Part shown: positions 47,540 through 59,159 of the stretch, in pieces
How the letters are laid out: every line of letters starts with the position of its first letter
Numbering within the stretch: the first letter of the stretch is position 1
Assembly (NCBI GenBank): GCA_963402885.1
Contig: OY727095.1
Span: forward strand, 26,107,001-26,171,000
Length of the DNA stretch: 64,000 nt
Direction: 5' to 3'
Source of the DNA: Antedon bifida
Lineage: Eukaryota; Echinodermata; Crinoidea; Comatulida; Antedonidae
Translations under genes and position numbers: made by a program
Notes under the pieces: model-generated
The model's input: the letters and a program-made list of their open reading frames with translations, nothing else
Told to the model about the DNA's origin: nothing
Database searches by the model: none

Positions 47540-48974
47540 GCGCAAGGTTTCACCCATATGCTGGTGCCAGGCGTGGTGGCTTCCATGGTAGGGGCGGTAG
47601 TCGACCAGGTATCCAATCCTCCCAGAGGCCTTTTTTAGGCGGAAGAGGCTCTTACCAACGGAGAGCAGGGGCCAGGTCGGCCACTCAAGCCAAGGGGAGC
47701 CGAGATTAAAGGAGGCCAGTTTTATTGGTAGGTTTTCTTCTTTGATTTTTAACCATGTTCCCTTCGTCGCTGGCCAGTTGAGATTTCACATTGATCAATG
47801 GAGGGGTATCACTTCGGATCCGTTTATTCTGTCTTGTGTTAGCAATTGCTGAATTGAGTTTGATACCCTATCCATCGCAGTCTAGCTATAACCGCCATCC
47901 TGAGGCTCAGTTCTCGATGGCTGAGCAACGGGCCATTGATTCTGAAATTGCGGACTTTCAGACTAAGAAAATTATCGAGCGCTCGAGGTCGGAGGAGGAT
48001 GAATTTATTTCTCCGATTTTCATCCGACTAAAGAAGGAGCCAGGGAAATTTCGGGTGATTTTTAATCTTAAGAAGCTCAATGAATCGGTCACATATAAGC
48101 ATTTTAAGATGGAGACTTTGGAGTCGGCTATAAAGTTAATGAAACCTTTGTGTTGCAGGACGCGTATTATTCGGTGCCTATGGTGGTCGAGCATAAGCGT
48201 TTCCTTAAGTTTGTATGGAAAAGGGAACTTTTCCAATTTAACCTACCTACCTATGGGTCTTACTAGCAGCCCGCGCATTTTCACAAAAATTTTAAAACCG
48301 GTCTTTGCATCCTTGCGTAGGCAATTTGGTCATTCTTGTTTAGGGTATATCGATGACTCTTTCTATACCGAGGATACCCTGATGGGTTGCAGGGAGGCCA
48401 CTTTCCACGCAGCGGACCTGTTCACGCGGCTGGGTTTTGTGGTTCACCCTAAGAAATCAGTTGTTGAGACTAGAGACTCGGTGTCGATGACCGTGTCAGT
48501 GATGGGGAAAAAAGTTGTGGATATTGTATTGTTATGCAATGTAGCTCGGGCGGCAGATCGGTTAAGTGTGCGAGAAGTAGCGTCGCTTATTGGTACATTG
48601 GTGGCTACGTTCCCAGGTGTTGAATTTGGGCCTTTGCATTCCAGAGGTCTAATTCGCAATAAAGATGCGGTATTACGTTGCGCAGCAGGTAATTTCGACA
48701 GGCCCATGTCGCTATCCGCAGACAGTTTGGACGAATTAAATTAATGGGTGCGCAACCTGCCTTCGTCAGTTAAGAGAATTTTTCAGGCACCGGTGCTTCA
48801 GACGGTTTTTTTGGATGCATCGAGTGTTGGCTGGGGTACTACATCTAATGGGATTCGCACTCAAGGATTATGGTCTAGCGAAGAGTCATCACTGCACATT
48901 AATGTGCTTGAGATGTTAGCTGCTCAGTTTGCGTTGGGGTCGTTGTTTGACCGGGTTTGTGGTGTTCAATTCAA
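47540..48974 (+). mobile_element. DIRS gag end, reverse transcriptase and start of RNase H
   Basis: After a GR-rich gag tail, the pol part shows RT motifs in DIRS style: FISPIFIRLKKEPGKFRVI, NLKKLNESV, LPMGLTSSPRIFTK and the catalytic LGYIDDSF. The RNase H start is marked by FLDASSVGWG and INVLEMLA. It stops at the LINE insertion near 48975. Broken fossil. Confidence 0.82.
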
Positions 48975-49010
48975 ATTCTGAAAATTCATCACTTATATTT
49001 TGTTTGTTAA

Positions 49011-49810
49011 ATGCTCGTTCATTGCGTAACAAAAGTGATCAATTCACACTTTTTTGTTAGTAATGACATTGATATCGTGTCTGTGTCTGAAACATGGCTT
49101 CGACCTGATGACAACCTCTCCATTGGAAAAATAACTCCACTGGGATATTGTTTCAAACATGTTCCTAGATTGGATAAAATCGGTGGAGGGGTTGGAATTT
49201 TATTTAATATGAAAAATGATGTTAATGTTTATTCTTCATTTACAGTAAGTTCAAAAACAATTTATATTGTATGCATCTATAGACCACCGAGTTTGTCTGT
49301 CACCGACTTTCTTAATGAATTTGAAAATATGATTTTTGATTATCTTATTATTCCATCAGAAGTCATTTTTTGTGGTGATTTTAATATCCACATTGATAAA
49401 TATGAGAATATCGCTGCAAATAAATTTAATCGTCTATTGCAGTCTTTCAATCTTATACAGCATTTAAATGAACCTACGCATGATGGTGGTCATTGTCTTG
49501 ATCTCATTATTACTAGAGATGTTTCTTTGATCTCGGGGATCACTGTAAAACCGAACTCTGATCATTTTTCTATACTTTGTAGTCTTGATTTCAAGAAACC
49601 ACCTCTTCCTAAATCTAAAATTAAAATCTGAAATATAAACAGTATTGATACAACTAAGTTTTCAAATGACATACAAGCTCGGTTGTCTGATGTGCATGAT
49701 GGTACTTTGCAAGAAAATATTGAAAGATACTGTTCCTTAAAAGAAGTTATGGATAAACACGCACCTTTAAAAACAAAATGTATCAAACTAAATTCTTCAA
49801 AACCGTGGTA
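49011..49810 (+). pseudogene. L2/CR1 LINE endonuclease region
   Basis: The APE-like domain shows SVSETWL, GGGVGILF, CIYRPPS, FCGDFNIHID, HDGGHCLDLIITR and NSDHFSI, the expected order of Mg-binding and catalytic motifs. The upstream phrase LLNARSLRNK is one frame off, so a frameshift lies near 49050. An in-frame TGA occurs at 49629-49631 and the LINE sequence continues afterwards to PWYT before the next insertion. Confidence 0.8.
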
Positions 49811-49835
49811 TACTGTGTCACATTTGAAAACTATA

Positions 49836-50966
49836 GTCTAGTATAGCGCCCTCTCTAGAGTGGTAGGTATAGGACCCTAGCATATTTCAAGGTATTATTG
49901 CGGCGGCAAAATTTGCATATTGTTCGCCCGGTGAGGCAAAGCGTCGTCTAGCGTGGTTTGCGAAATGTTAGGCACTCAATCTCTCGACATCATTGCGTTG
50001 AGTCATTAATTCCCACAGCCAATTGTGCGGGACATCTAGGAGTGATTGTTTAGAGCTTATTTATCGTGGGGCGCAGTGTGCATTGGTTGCACCTAACTGT
50101 ATAGGCCTTTTATAAGAATTGGTAGAACCATGATGCTCATATTATTGTAGTTCAGTTATAAACCGATGGACTGGGGTGAGCGCAGACTCACGGATTGAAA
50201 CTCCCGACAAGGCTCCCAGCTGAACGTGCATGGAATTCGTCGTCTCCTATGATAGTCTAAGCAGCCTTTGGCAGTGGACATTGTGAGTATATAAGTTATA
50301 CCTAATAGTCGCTTGATAAAAATGTATGTTTCTTATGATAATTGAAGTTCACCATAGAATTTGTTAGTATTGTTTATATATGTCTGATTTAAATATAGTG
50401 TCGCCTACATTCAAGTCCATGAGGTTACACAATCTGTAAATTGTACAACCGGAGGAAGTCTGAAAGCCACAGCCATTTTGACCACGTTAACCACTGGAAG
50501 AAGAGACGGCTAGCATGTGGAACTGTAGCTGACACTTGGACATTCGAAAAGATAACTTGTTGTTGTAAATCCGCAGTATCAGAATAATAAGCAGTAGTAT
50601 ATTTCTATATTATTTGAATTGCATTGGGTAATAACAGTTGATTGTTGACATTTAAGTCACATAAGTACCACACTGGAGCTAGTATTTACTCTGTAAGCCC
50701 TGAGTGGCAATTATTGTAAAGTTGTTGAGAAGGGTAATATCATTGCAGACACCCTGGTAATTGGAGACGGGTTACGTTGTAATATATTAATCCAGATTTA
50801 TAACAAATTTAATGTTATTGATAAGAACCATACTGTAAGAGTCCTGGTAATTGGAGACAGGTCATACTTAAGTAGATTTATTATCCATAAGGTTAAATTA
50901 TTGCCCTCAATTGTGGTCACTCACTTGTTTGAGGCCTATGGTTTTTGTGTTTGTTCGTGTGTAATA
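49836..50966. other. Unidentified inserted sequence
   Basis: This block begins with TATAGTCTAGTATAGCGCCC and separates the LINE endonuclease from a Helentron-like half. It has no long open frame. A phrase CCTGGTAATTGGAGAC occurs twice, about 95 bases apart (near 50754 and 50852). A solo LTR, another element or the 5' part of a chimeric Helentron are all possible. Confidence 0.4.
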
Positions 50967-52114
50967 AGAAATTATCAACTTTCTACGCTGATCATGACAT
51001 TTTGAGCATGTCAAAAATTCCCACGCGTGCGAAAAAAATTACGCTTAAGGTGCGCACGGAGCATGAAAATCATGTGTTTTTCTCTTGAATTATGATTTTA
51101 CAGCCTTTCTTAGTCATTTTAAAAAAGATTGACATCATTTCAAATTAAAATGACGTCATACGAACACGTTGATTTAGACCATTTGCGCGCGTTTTAGTTG
51201 CAAAAGTGACAAAATATTGTCAAAATTATGCCTATTATAGCTCCTCAGGATCATCCATGACCCCCAATTTTTTTAATTTAATATGTAAGCAGATAGATAT
51301 AAATGTAGATTGTAGATATGAATTCATACAGAATTTTTACCACTCGGATGTTATGACGTCATCGTATGGCCACACGAATGTAAAATATAGAATTTTTTAC
51401 TCTTTCGTTATTGTTCATCACATTAAATAGAGCGCATCTCGCTTATACGTATTCCATTTCCTCAGATATTTTAATATTGTCTAGGTCAATCAACTATCTT
51501 TCGCATGAGTTAAAAATATTTTAATTGTTAACACGTCATCATGTCTAAAATGTAAATAACGTGGGTCACCTATTTTCATCTTTACAGTAAATTTCAATCT
51601 GTTATAGCTCATGATTAAAACTTTTTCTGGAAGCTATTGGATTGTAAATACGAATTCATGTAAATATTTTGCCAATCAGATGTTGTGACGTCATCATATG
51701 GCCAGTTGAATTCAAAAAGTCATATTTACATCTCTTGCGTAAAAGTTCATTGCGTTTAAACGAGAGCGCATCTCACTTTTACGTGCCCAAAATTTTTCAA
51801 ATTTGTATTAATGTAATTAATTAGATAATTATCTTCTAAAATTGTTATTTTATATGTCAATTTGATGACGTCATCGTGTTAATAATTGGATTTAAAAGAT
51901 GGGTCTCGTAATTTCGTTATGCTACACTGTATATAACTATACACTGTATATAACTATACAGTGTATTCTGTAAACACTGTAATATGCTGTATGCTACAAA
52001 ATAGGTACAATTCAGCACTGTAAACATTCTTTAATTCATGTCATAGGATGGCATAATAATTGTTGCGTTTGCGCGGATAACCCGAACTCGTCAAAGTGAC
52101 GAGTTCAAATCTAG
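50967..52114 (+). mobile_element. Helentron-like element, family 2, 3' part
   Basis: From ATCAACTTTCTACGCTGATC onward the sequence follows the family 2 body (compare 31060 onward) and ends with GCGGATAACC, the AACTCGTCA/TGACGAGTT stem-loop (52085-52105) and CTAG (52111-52114), after which LINE coding sequence resumes immediately. The usual 5' hairpin head is absent. Four TGACGTCA sites are present. Confidence 0.7.
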
Positions 52115-53743
52115 TTAAAGATAGTGCTGGAAGTTTGTCTCATTACTTTAATAACGACGTATGCTGTGAAAATTATAATTGTCCCTCCCTTTGTAAATTT
52201 GAACCTGCAAGTGAAAAAGAAATTTCTGAAATTGTCAAAAACTTGCCTGCTAAATCTTGCAGTCTTGATCCAGTTCCTACTCTGTTAATTAAGAGAAATG
52301 CTGTTGTTTTTGTTCCACTAATTACACGTGTCGTTAATCTGTCATTTGAAACTGGGGTTTTCCCAGATATTTGTCAAATCTCGCACATACGTCTTCAATT
52401 AAAGAAATCAGGTCTTGATCCTGAAAAGCTATCCAATTACAGACCAGTATCAAATCTGTGTTTTCTTGGAAAAGTAATTGAAAAAGTGGTATCTAAACGT
52501 ATACTATCACACGTAAAGGATAATTCTTTACTTGATCCGTTTCAATCAGCGTATAAAGCACATCACAGTACTGAAACTGCACTGCTGCGTGTTAGCAATG
52601 ATTTCTCTCTCTCTGATTTTTTTTCTTTTTTTCCTTCTTTCATTGTTGGCATCCTGTATATCCTCATCTTTATCGTTTCAAATTAATTAATTAAATTTCA
52701 GTATATCACCGGGCGGTTTAGAATTAATGTTCTTTGCCTGATTTGTTTATATATTTATATATATATATTTATTTTTTATATCTTTGTTAATTTTGTGTTT
52801 TTATAGTTTATTTTGTATTTACTGTTTGTTTGAGGGTCCCTAATGATCAGCTGATGCTGGATGGACCACCCTCATAAAATATTGTTGAAATAAAATAAAT
52901 AAAATATACTTCGTGCAATGGATGTTGGAAAAGTAACTGCTTTAATTTTACTTGATGTGAGTGCTGTGTTTGATACGGTAGTTCATAGTATTCTGATTGA
53001 GAGGTTGCATGCTTCTATTGGTGTTAAGGGATGTGCATTAAGATGGTGTCAATCATACTTGGCGGACAGACCTCAACATATTTGTATTAGAGAGGCAATC
53101 TCTCAACCTACCACTTTTAATTTCTCTGTTCCGCAAGGATCTGTTTTAGGTCCACAATTGTTTACAATTTATGTATATCCTATTAGTGATATCATTAAGA
53201 AATATAATCTTAGCTATCATGTTTACGCTGATGACACTCAGGATATATATATCGTTTAAACCTACCATGACACAGAGTGAATTATCAATTGATTTGCTTG
53301 AAAAATGTATCTCTTAAATTCGTGTCTGGATGGCCAAAAACTTTTTAAAACTTAATGATAAGACTGAGTACATTCTATTTGGTTCGCAACAACAATTAGA
53401 GAAAATTCCATCTAGGAGGGTTTCCATTGGTAACTTCTGTACTGAAAATACTACACAAGTTAAAAATCTTGGTGTAATTCTGGATGCTAATATGACAATG
53501 ACGGCTCATATTTCTAAAATTACGTCTAAAATTACGTCTGCATCGTCATATCATTTAAGAAATATTCGAGGCATCAGAAAATACTTAAATCGTACAGATG
53601 CTGAGCAACTTGTACATGCATTTGTTAGTTCGCCTCTTGATATGTGTAACTCCTTGTTATTTGGTCTCCCACATAACCAACTGCATAGGCTTCAGCTCAT
53701 ACAAAATGCGGCTGCACGAGTTGTAACTAACTTGCCGAAATGT
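52115..53743 (+). pseudogene. L2/CR1 LINE reverse transcriptase region
   Basis: Motifs in order: CSLDPVPTLLIK, LSNYRPVSNL, FQSAYKAHHSTETALLRV, then after the 0.3-kb insert LILLDVSAVFDTV, VPQGSVLGPQLF and the catalytic YADDTQ near 53226. The segment 53330-53743 gives KNLGVILD and the region leading to LQLIQNAAARV. Frame changes occur around 53260-53330. RNA-templated DNA synthesis would be its role; it is broken by insertions and point changes. Confidence 0.85.
52605..52908 (+). mobile_element. 3' end of another CR1-like LINE inserted in the RT region
   Basis: A pyrimidine-rich start and a 3' part with GATCAGCTGATGCTGGATGG, CCACCCTCATAAAATATTG and an AATAAA-type tail interrupt the LINE between LLRVSND and the following RT block. 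It is a severely 5'-truncated copy with no coding part. The target duplication is at most a couple of bases. Confidence 0.65.
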
Positions 53744-53805
53744 ATAGACAAATAAGTTAGCTGTTTGGTGTATACAACTTAATTAATTTATCAGCTAACA
53801 TATAG

Positions 53806-54753
53806 ATGGATAAAGCAAGCATTAATTGCGTCTCTATAAACGTAAGAGGCTTACGTAACATAGATAAACAAAGGCAGATACATAGTTGGTGTCAAGACCA
53901 AAAGGCTGACATTGTACTTATACAAGAAACACACCTTACACCTGACTTATTTGGCAAATTTAATTTAGTTTGGAACAGTACTTGCATACATAGCACTGGT
54001 TTTTCAAATAGTGCAGGGGTATCAATAATATTCTTAAATGAATTCAATTTTAAGATTACTAACGAATGTATCGATAAAAATGGAAGATATATAATTCTAA
54101 ATGTTGAAATTAATGGTAAAATGCATGTTTTTGTAAACGTATATGCTCCTAACAATTATAAAGTAAGAAGCTCATATTTCAGAAAGTTAAATGAGACCAT
54201 TTTGGATATTGTTGACTTAAACAACGATATAATTATTATCGGCGGGGACTTCAATTGTATTTTGGACAGAAAATGGGACCAAAAGAACAGTAAAGACAGA
54301 AAAGATACATCTGTTTTTACACTTAAAAATTTTATTAAAAAACTTAATTTAAAAGATGCCTGGAGAAATAAAAATCCAGAAAAATTACAATATACCTGGC
54401 GTAGAAAATCTAAGCAAATTTACAGACGGCTTGATTACTGGTTGACTTCTAAACAAATTCTTGATCACGATGACGTAATATCATGTGATATAAGACCAGC
54501 TATCTTGACAGATCATCAAGCAATTTCAATTAAAATCAGTTTTGATGAGTCCAAAAGAGGCCCAGGTTATTGGAAATTTAATAACAACCTATTGCAAAAT
54601 ACTGATTACCAAAACTATATTACAAATGTAATTAAAAAAAACCAAACCAATGAAAATAACCTTAGCCCAGATGTATTATGGGAATTATTAAAAGCCAAAA
54701 TTAAAGACGTTTCAATCTACTATGGAAAAAAATCAATAAAGAAAAAAAAATAA
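53806..54753 (+). CDS. Tx1 LINE ORF2, endonuclease part
   Basis: The 315-codon frame starts MDKASINCVSINVRGLR, a typical APE-type start (N in SINVRGL). It continues with IQETHL (catalytic E), VNVYAPN, IIIGGDFNCILDR (D and N), YTWRRKS, YRRLDYWL and LTDHQAISIKI (D-H pair), so all the residues expected for nicking target DNA are present. It runs into a nine-A tract at 54742-54750, after which the continuing coding sequence is in another frame. Confidence 0.85.
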   Translation: MDKASINCVSINVRGLRNIDKQRQIHSWCQDQKADIVLIQETHLTPDLFGKFNLVWNSTCIHSTGFSNSAGVSIIFLNEFNFKITNECIDKNGRYIILNVEINGKMHVFVNVYAPNNYKVRSSYFRKLNETILDIVDLNNDIIIIGGDFNCILDRKWDQKNSKDRKDTSVFTLKNFIKKLNLKDAWRNKNPEKLQYTWRRKSKQIYRRLDYWLTSKQILDHDDVISCDIRPAILTDHQAISIKISFDESKRGPGYWKFNNNLLQNTDYQNYITNVIKKNQTNENNLSPDVLWELLKAKIKDVSIYYGKKSIKKKK

Positions 54754-54754
54754 A

Positions 54755-57524
54755 AAAAGTAAAACTAGAAAAAGAAATAAAAAAACTAAATGATTCTTTA
54801 TTAAAAAATGATTATACTGCCAATGAGAGCATAGAAGCAAAAATTGCAAAAAAAACAAAAAAGCTGGAAAATATTTATGATAATGAAACAAAAGGTGCAT
54901 ATATACGTTCTAGAGTAAAATGGATTGAAGAGGGCGAACGTAGCACTAAATATTTTCTTAGTCTGGAAAAAAATAAGGGAAAAAAAAACCAAATCAAATG
55001 TTTACAAAACGAGAAGGGTAGAGTACTAACAAAGACAAAGGAAATCCTTTGTGAAGAAGTTAGATTTTATAGGCATCTATATGCAAATAAGGGTATATCC
55101 CGTAAACAAATAAACACTTACCTAGATAAATCAAATGTAACGAGTTTAACTGAAGAAGAAAAGGGGACATGTGAAGGTATTGTCACACTAAATGAATGTA
55201 CCAATGCAATTAAAAAAATGAAATTAAATAAAACTCCCGGATGTGATGGCTTGACCGTTGAGTTTTATTTACATTTCTGGGATGACATTAAACACATTGT
55301 TTGTGACGCTCTAAATGCATGTTATTTTAACAATGAAATGAGTTCTACACAGAAACGTGGTATTATAAGCCTATTATACAAAAAAGGTGATAAAAAATTG
55401 CTTGAAAACTGGCGTCCTATCACTTTATTAAATACAGACTACAAAATTTTAACTCAAATTCTATGTATGAGACTTCATAAAGTAATTGAAAATGTAGTTG
55501 ACAATGACCAAAAGGGGTACATTAAAGGACGATTCGCTGGAGAAAACGTCCGTCTAATTAATGATATTCTATATTATACAACAGAAGAACAAATCGAAGG
55601 AGCTATTTTATCCCTTGATTTTAGAAAAGCCTTTGATTCTGTAAATAGAGATTTTATGTTTAAGGTACTAAAAAAATTTAATTTTGGAGACTCCTTTTTA
55701 AAATGGGTAAATACAATTTATAGTAAAACTGAATGTGTTATTGTTAATAATGGTTGGATATCAGAAAGTTTTGAAATGGAATGCGGAATAAGACAGGGTT
55801 GCCCATTGTCGGCGTTACTCTTTATTTTAGTAGTAGAAATTATGGCGTGTAATATAAGAAAAGATAAATGCTATAAAGGAATATCTTTACCTAACAATGA
55901 TAATGGTGAGGAAGTTCGCATTGCGCATCTGGCGGATGACACTGTACTCTTTGTGGGAAATGAAAAAAGTATAGAGATTGGTTTAAATATTGTTAATAAG
56001 TTTGGTAAAGTGTCTGGTATGAATTTAAATTAAAAAAAAACCAACGCTATATGGATTGGCAAAAATATAAACAAAATTGAAAAACCATGCAGTCTAAATT
56101 GGGTTAATGAACCAATTAAGATTTTGGGTATTTATGTGGGATATAATGAGAACAAATGCAGTGAATTGAATTGGGATAGTAAGGTGGCAAACTTAGAAAT
56201 GCTACTCAATAGATGGAAAGGAAGAAACCTAACCTTTTTTGGCAAAGTTACCATTTTAAAAAGTTTAGCTTTGTCTAAACTAACATATAATGCATGTATA
56301 ATTGATGTACCAGATAATGTTATTTTTAAAATAAATAAATTGATATATAACTTTTTATGGAATGGAAAAACAGAAAAAATAAAAAGAAAAACTTTAATCG
56401 GTAAAATGATTAAAGGGGGCATAGGTATGCCTGATTTCGCATTACACATAAACTCGCTGAAAATGATATGGGCAAGAAAATTACTGTGTAGAAAACACGT
56501 AACATGGAAAATCTTACCACTATACTATTTTAACAAATTTGGAACCGAACAACTAATTTTAAGTATGTCAAATATCAATTTTAAAAATAACATGGGCTTA
56601 GATAATATACCATCTTTTTATTATAATGTTCTAAAGTGTTGTGTTGAATTTAATAATATGAATAATGAAGATACAATTAACAAGTATGAAGAAGTGATAA
56701 AGCAAAACTTATGGGGTAATAATTATATTAAATATAGAAACAAACCACTATTCTTTAAGAACTGGATAGATGCAGGTTTTAATCAAATTGGAGATATAAT
56801 TATTTTCAATCGTCTAATGAAACCTATAGAAATAATTAAACAACTACGTATTAAGAAAAACTGGATAGCTGAATATGTTTCCTTAACTAGAGCTATTCCA
56901 AAAGAGTGGTTAAATATAATTAAACATAATATGCCAAATATGAACCAATATATGAATGTGAATCTGGAATACAATATCAACAATATAATTAAGATGACAA
57001 CAAAAGATGTATATTCTAACTTTGTAAATAATGTTTTTATTCCCCCGAAAAGCATACTTAAATGGAACAACATATTTAATGAAGATATCAAGTGGTGTGA
57101 TGTCTGGAAAAGAAAGGTGAAAAACGAAAAAATTAAGAAATTTGCCCAATTGAATTACAAATTACTAAATAGAATTGTACCTACAAATCTAAAACTGTAT
57201 AACTGGAAACTGAAAAATAATAACATATGTAACAATTGTGGAGTCATTGAAGACGAAAAACATATGTTTTATTATTGTAGACGTAATCAAATACTGTGGA
57301 AAAAAATTGACAACATATTTAAAAAACTAGATAACAGCAGTAGCTCGTTCAAAGAACTCCTGTTAGGAAGTAAATGTCAAGTAAAAAATCAATTGTATTC
57401 AATAGCTGTGTACGTCATATACATAATTAAAATTAAAACTGAACTTAAAAAACCTGTATGCCAGAATCCTTGGATTCAGTTTAAATATATTTTAAAAGAA
57501 ATGAATACACTAGGCATGTTGTAA
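54755..57524 (+). CDS. Tx1 LINE ORF2, reverse transcriptase and C-terminal part
   Basis: A lysine-rich linker leads into WIEEGERSTKYFLSLEK and the RT domain: KTPGCDGLTVEFY, NWRPITLLNTDYKILT, GYIKGRFAGENVRLI, SLDFRKAFDSV (motif A), RQGCPLSALLF and HLADDTVLF (catalytic ADD). After an in-frame TAA at 56031-56033 the same frame continues through LGIYVGY, FFGKVTILKSL, YNACIIDVP and GGIGMPDF to a cysteine-histidine region (NICNNCG...HMFYYC) near 57230-57280 that is usual at the end of L1/Tx1 ORF2. Apart from that stop the 2.77-kb frame is open. Confidence 0.85.
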
Positions 57525-57798
57525 CGTATAAGTGACATCCATATTTGTATTTTAAAATGTACAGTATTATATCATGTACAAAATGAAGTGTAGATTTTTA
57601 TGGTTTTTGTATGCATATAATCAAAACACTATATGTATAAAGGTTAAAAGAGTAAAAATCAGAAAATAACGAAAAAAGTAGAAAACGGAAATTTAATGTA
57701 TGAAAATGAAATGTGAACGAAATATGTATGAAATATTAAATGAATAAAGGTGGTGGTTAACCACAAAAGAGAAAAAAAAAAAAAACTTGCCGAAATGT

Positions 57799-58215
57799 TC
57801 GCATATTACAGGCACCTTAAAAGAGTTACATTGGCTGCCTATTAAACATAGAATTGTTTTTAAAATATTGTTAATTGTTTTCAAAGTTATTAATGGAAAT
57901 GCTCCAGAGTATGTGGCTGATATGCTGGGCTTGTACTCTCCTAAATGTAATTTACGATCCAATAATAAGTTGCTTTTATTTCAACCGAAATCTCACCACT
58001 CGTTTGGAGATCGTGCTTTTTCTATTAATGCTCCGCGTCTGTGGAATGACATTCCTGAATGGATTAGGCATTGCCATACAATTAATTCTTTTAAAAAATC
58101 ATTAAAATCATACCTTTTTGCTGAGGCATATGGTATTAATGAAACAGTGTTGTGATTAGCGCCTTGAGCACTTTTAGTGGATATGTGCGCTATATAAATT
58201 GTTATATTATTATTA
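57799..58215 (+). pseudogene. L2/CR1 LINE C-terminal region and 3' end
   Basis: The frame from ITGTLKELHWLPIKHRI to FKKSLKSYLFAEAY is the conserved C-terminal block of CR1/L2-type ORF2, including NAPEYV and RAFSINAPRLWNDIP. A TGA at 58153-58155 and a short 3' UTR with GCGCTATATAAATTG and an ATT tail close the LINE. The DIRS sequence resumes at about 58216. Confidence 0.85.
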
Positions 58216-59135
58216 TTATTACATATTAGGATCATGTCCGACAATATGACCACGGTCTCGTATATTAATAATATGGGTGGCCTCCAGTCGTCGTCTTGCG
58301 ATTCGGTCGCTAAGAGCATTTGGTGTTGGGCGATCGATCATGACATTTGGCTCTCGGCTGCTCATACGCCTGGTTTGGATAATGTGGAGGCGGATCGGTT
58401 GTCTAGGCAGTTTAATATCGCGTTGGAATGGCAGCTGAATCCGCGTATTTTTTAATCGGTTGTTGGGATGTTCGGCCAACCAGATGTTGATCTTTTTGCA
58501 AGTAGGATTAACTATCAGGTAGCTACTTATGCGGCCTGGAAGCCTGACCCTCAAGCTAGGTTTATTGATGCGTTTTCTTGTGATTGGTCGGGTTTCTCTA
58601 ATGTTTATGCCTTTCCCCCCTTTTGTCTTGTTGCTATGTGTCTACAGAAAATCACTCTGGAATGTGCAACAGGAGTTATGGTGATCCCGTTATGGGACAC
58701 TCAGCCTTGGTTCACCAGACTTCTGGGCTTGCTGGTCAGACTGCCACGGTGGATGCGTGTCGCTTCATCCATTACTACAACAAAGTCGGCATCCGCTGAG
58801 CCCAAAGCTCAGACTGTTGGTATGCAAGCTGTCCGGAATAACATCACTGAGTGCAGCGTACCGGAGGGGATTGCCGACGTCATCATGTGTGCCTGGAGAC
58901 CGGGTACAAAGAAGCAGTACGGTGTCTACATCCGGAAGTGGCATTTGTTTTGTTTACGAAGGAAAATTGATAATTTGCGACCGCGTGTAAACGGAGTGTT
59001 GGCGTTTTTACATAGTCTGTTTAGGGAAGGGCGGTCATACACTACATTGAACACAGCCAAATCGACGTTATCGTGTTTAGTGACGGATTTCAGTGATACC
59101 GTGGCGTATCGGTTACATGAAGGGTGTCTTTAATT
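58216..59135 (+). mobile_element. DIRS RNase H end, methyltransferase-like spacer and start of recombinase
   Basis: The RNase H tail shows MTTVSYINNMGG and AAHTPGLDNVEADRLSR, followed by PDVDLFASRINYQ and DAFSCDWSGFSNVYAFPP, regular parts of DIRS pol. The tyrosine recombinase N-terminal (core-binding-like) region follows with AWRPGTKKQYGVYIRKW. Broken fossil. Confidence 0.8.
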
Positions 59136-59159
59136 GTCGTCGGCCCTCCCCTAGATATT

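Larger units (their letters stand above)
53744..57783 (+). mobile_element. Tx1-group LINE, nearly intact ORF2, with 15-bp target duplication
   Basis: AACTTGCCGAAATGT occurs at 53729-53743 and again at 57784-57798, directly bordering the element, and an A-rich 3' tail (57769-57785) precedes the second copy. Target-primed reverse transcription produces exactly this. The 4.04-kb copy has a 62-base leader, then endonuclease, RT and C-terminal zinc region; no ORF1 is present, so it is probably 5'-truncated. Only two lesions are seen in ORF2: a frame change at a run of nine A (54742-54750) and a TAA at 56031-56033. It is the youngest LINE in the stack. Confidence 0.9.
48975..58215 (+). mobile_element. 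L2/CR1-group LINE inserted in the DIRS element, itself interrupted three times
   Basis: An APE endonuclease (about 48980-49810), reverse transcriptase (52115-53743 with interruptions) and a C-terminal region with 3' end (57799-58215) are collinear. The 3' end reads GCGCCTTGAGCAC, GCGCTATATAAATTG and an ATT repeat tail, a pattern of L2/CR1-type LINEs. Inserts at 49836-52114, 52605-52908 and 53744-57783 account for most of the 9.2 kb, leaving about 2.6 kb of LINE. It is 5'-truncated and also has frame changes and stops, so it is dead. Confidence 0.82.
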
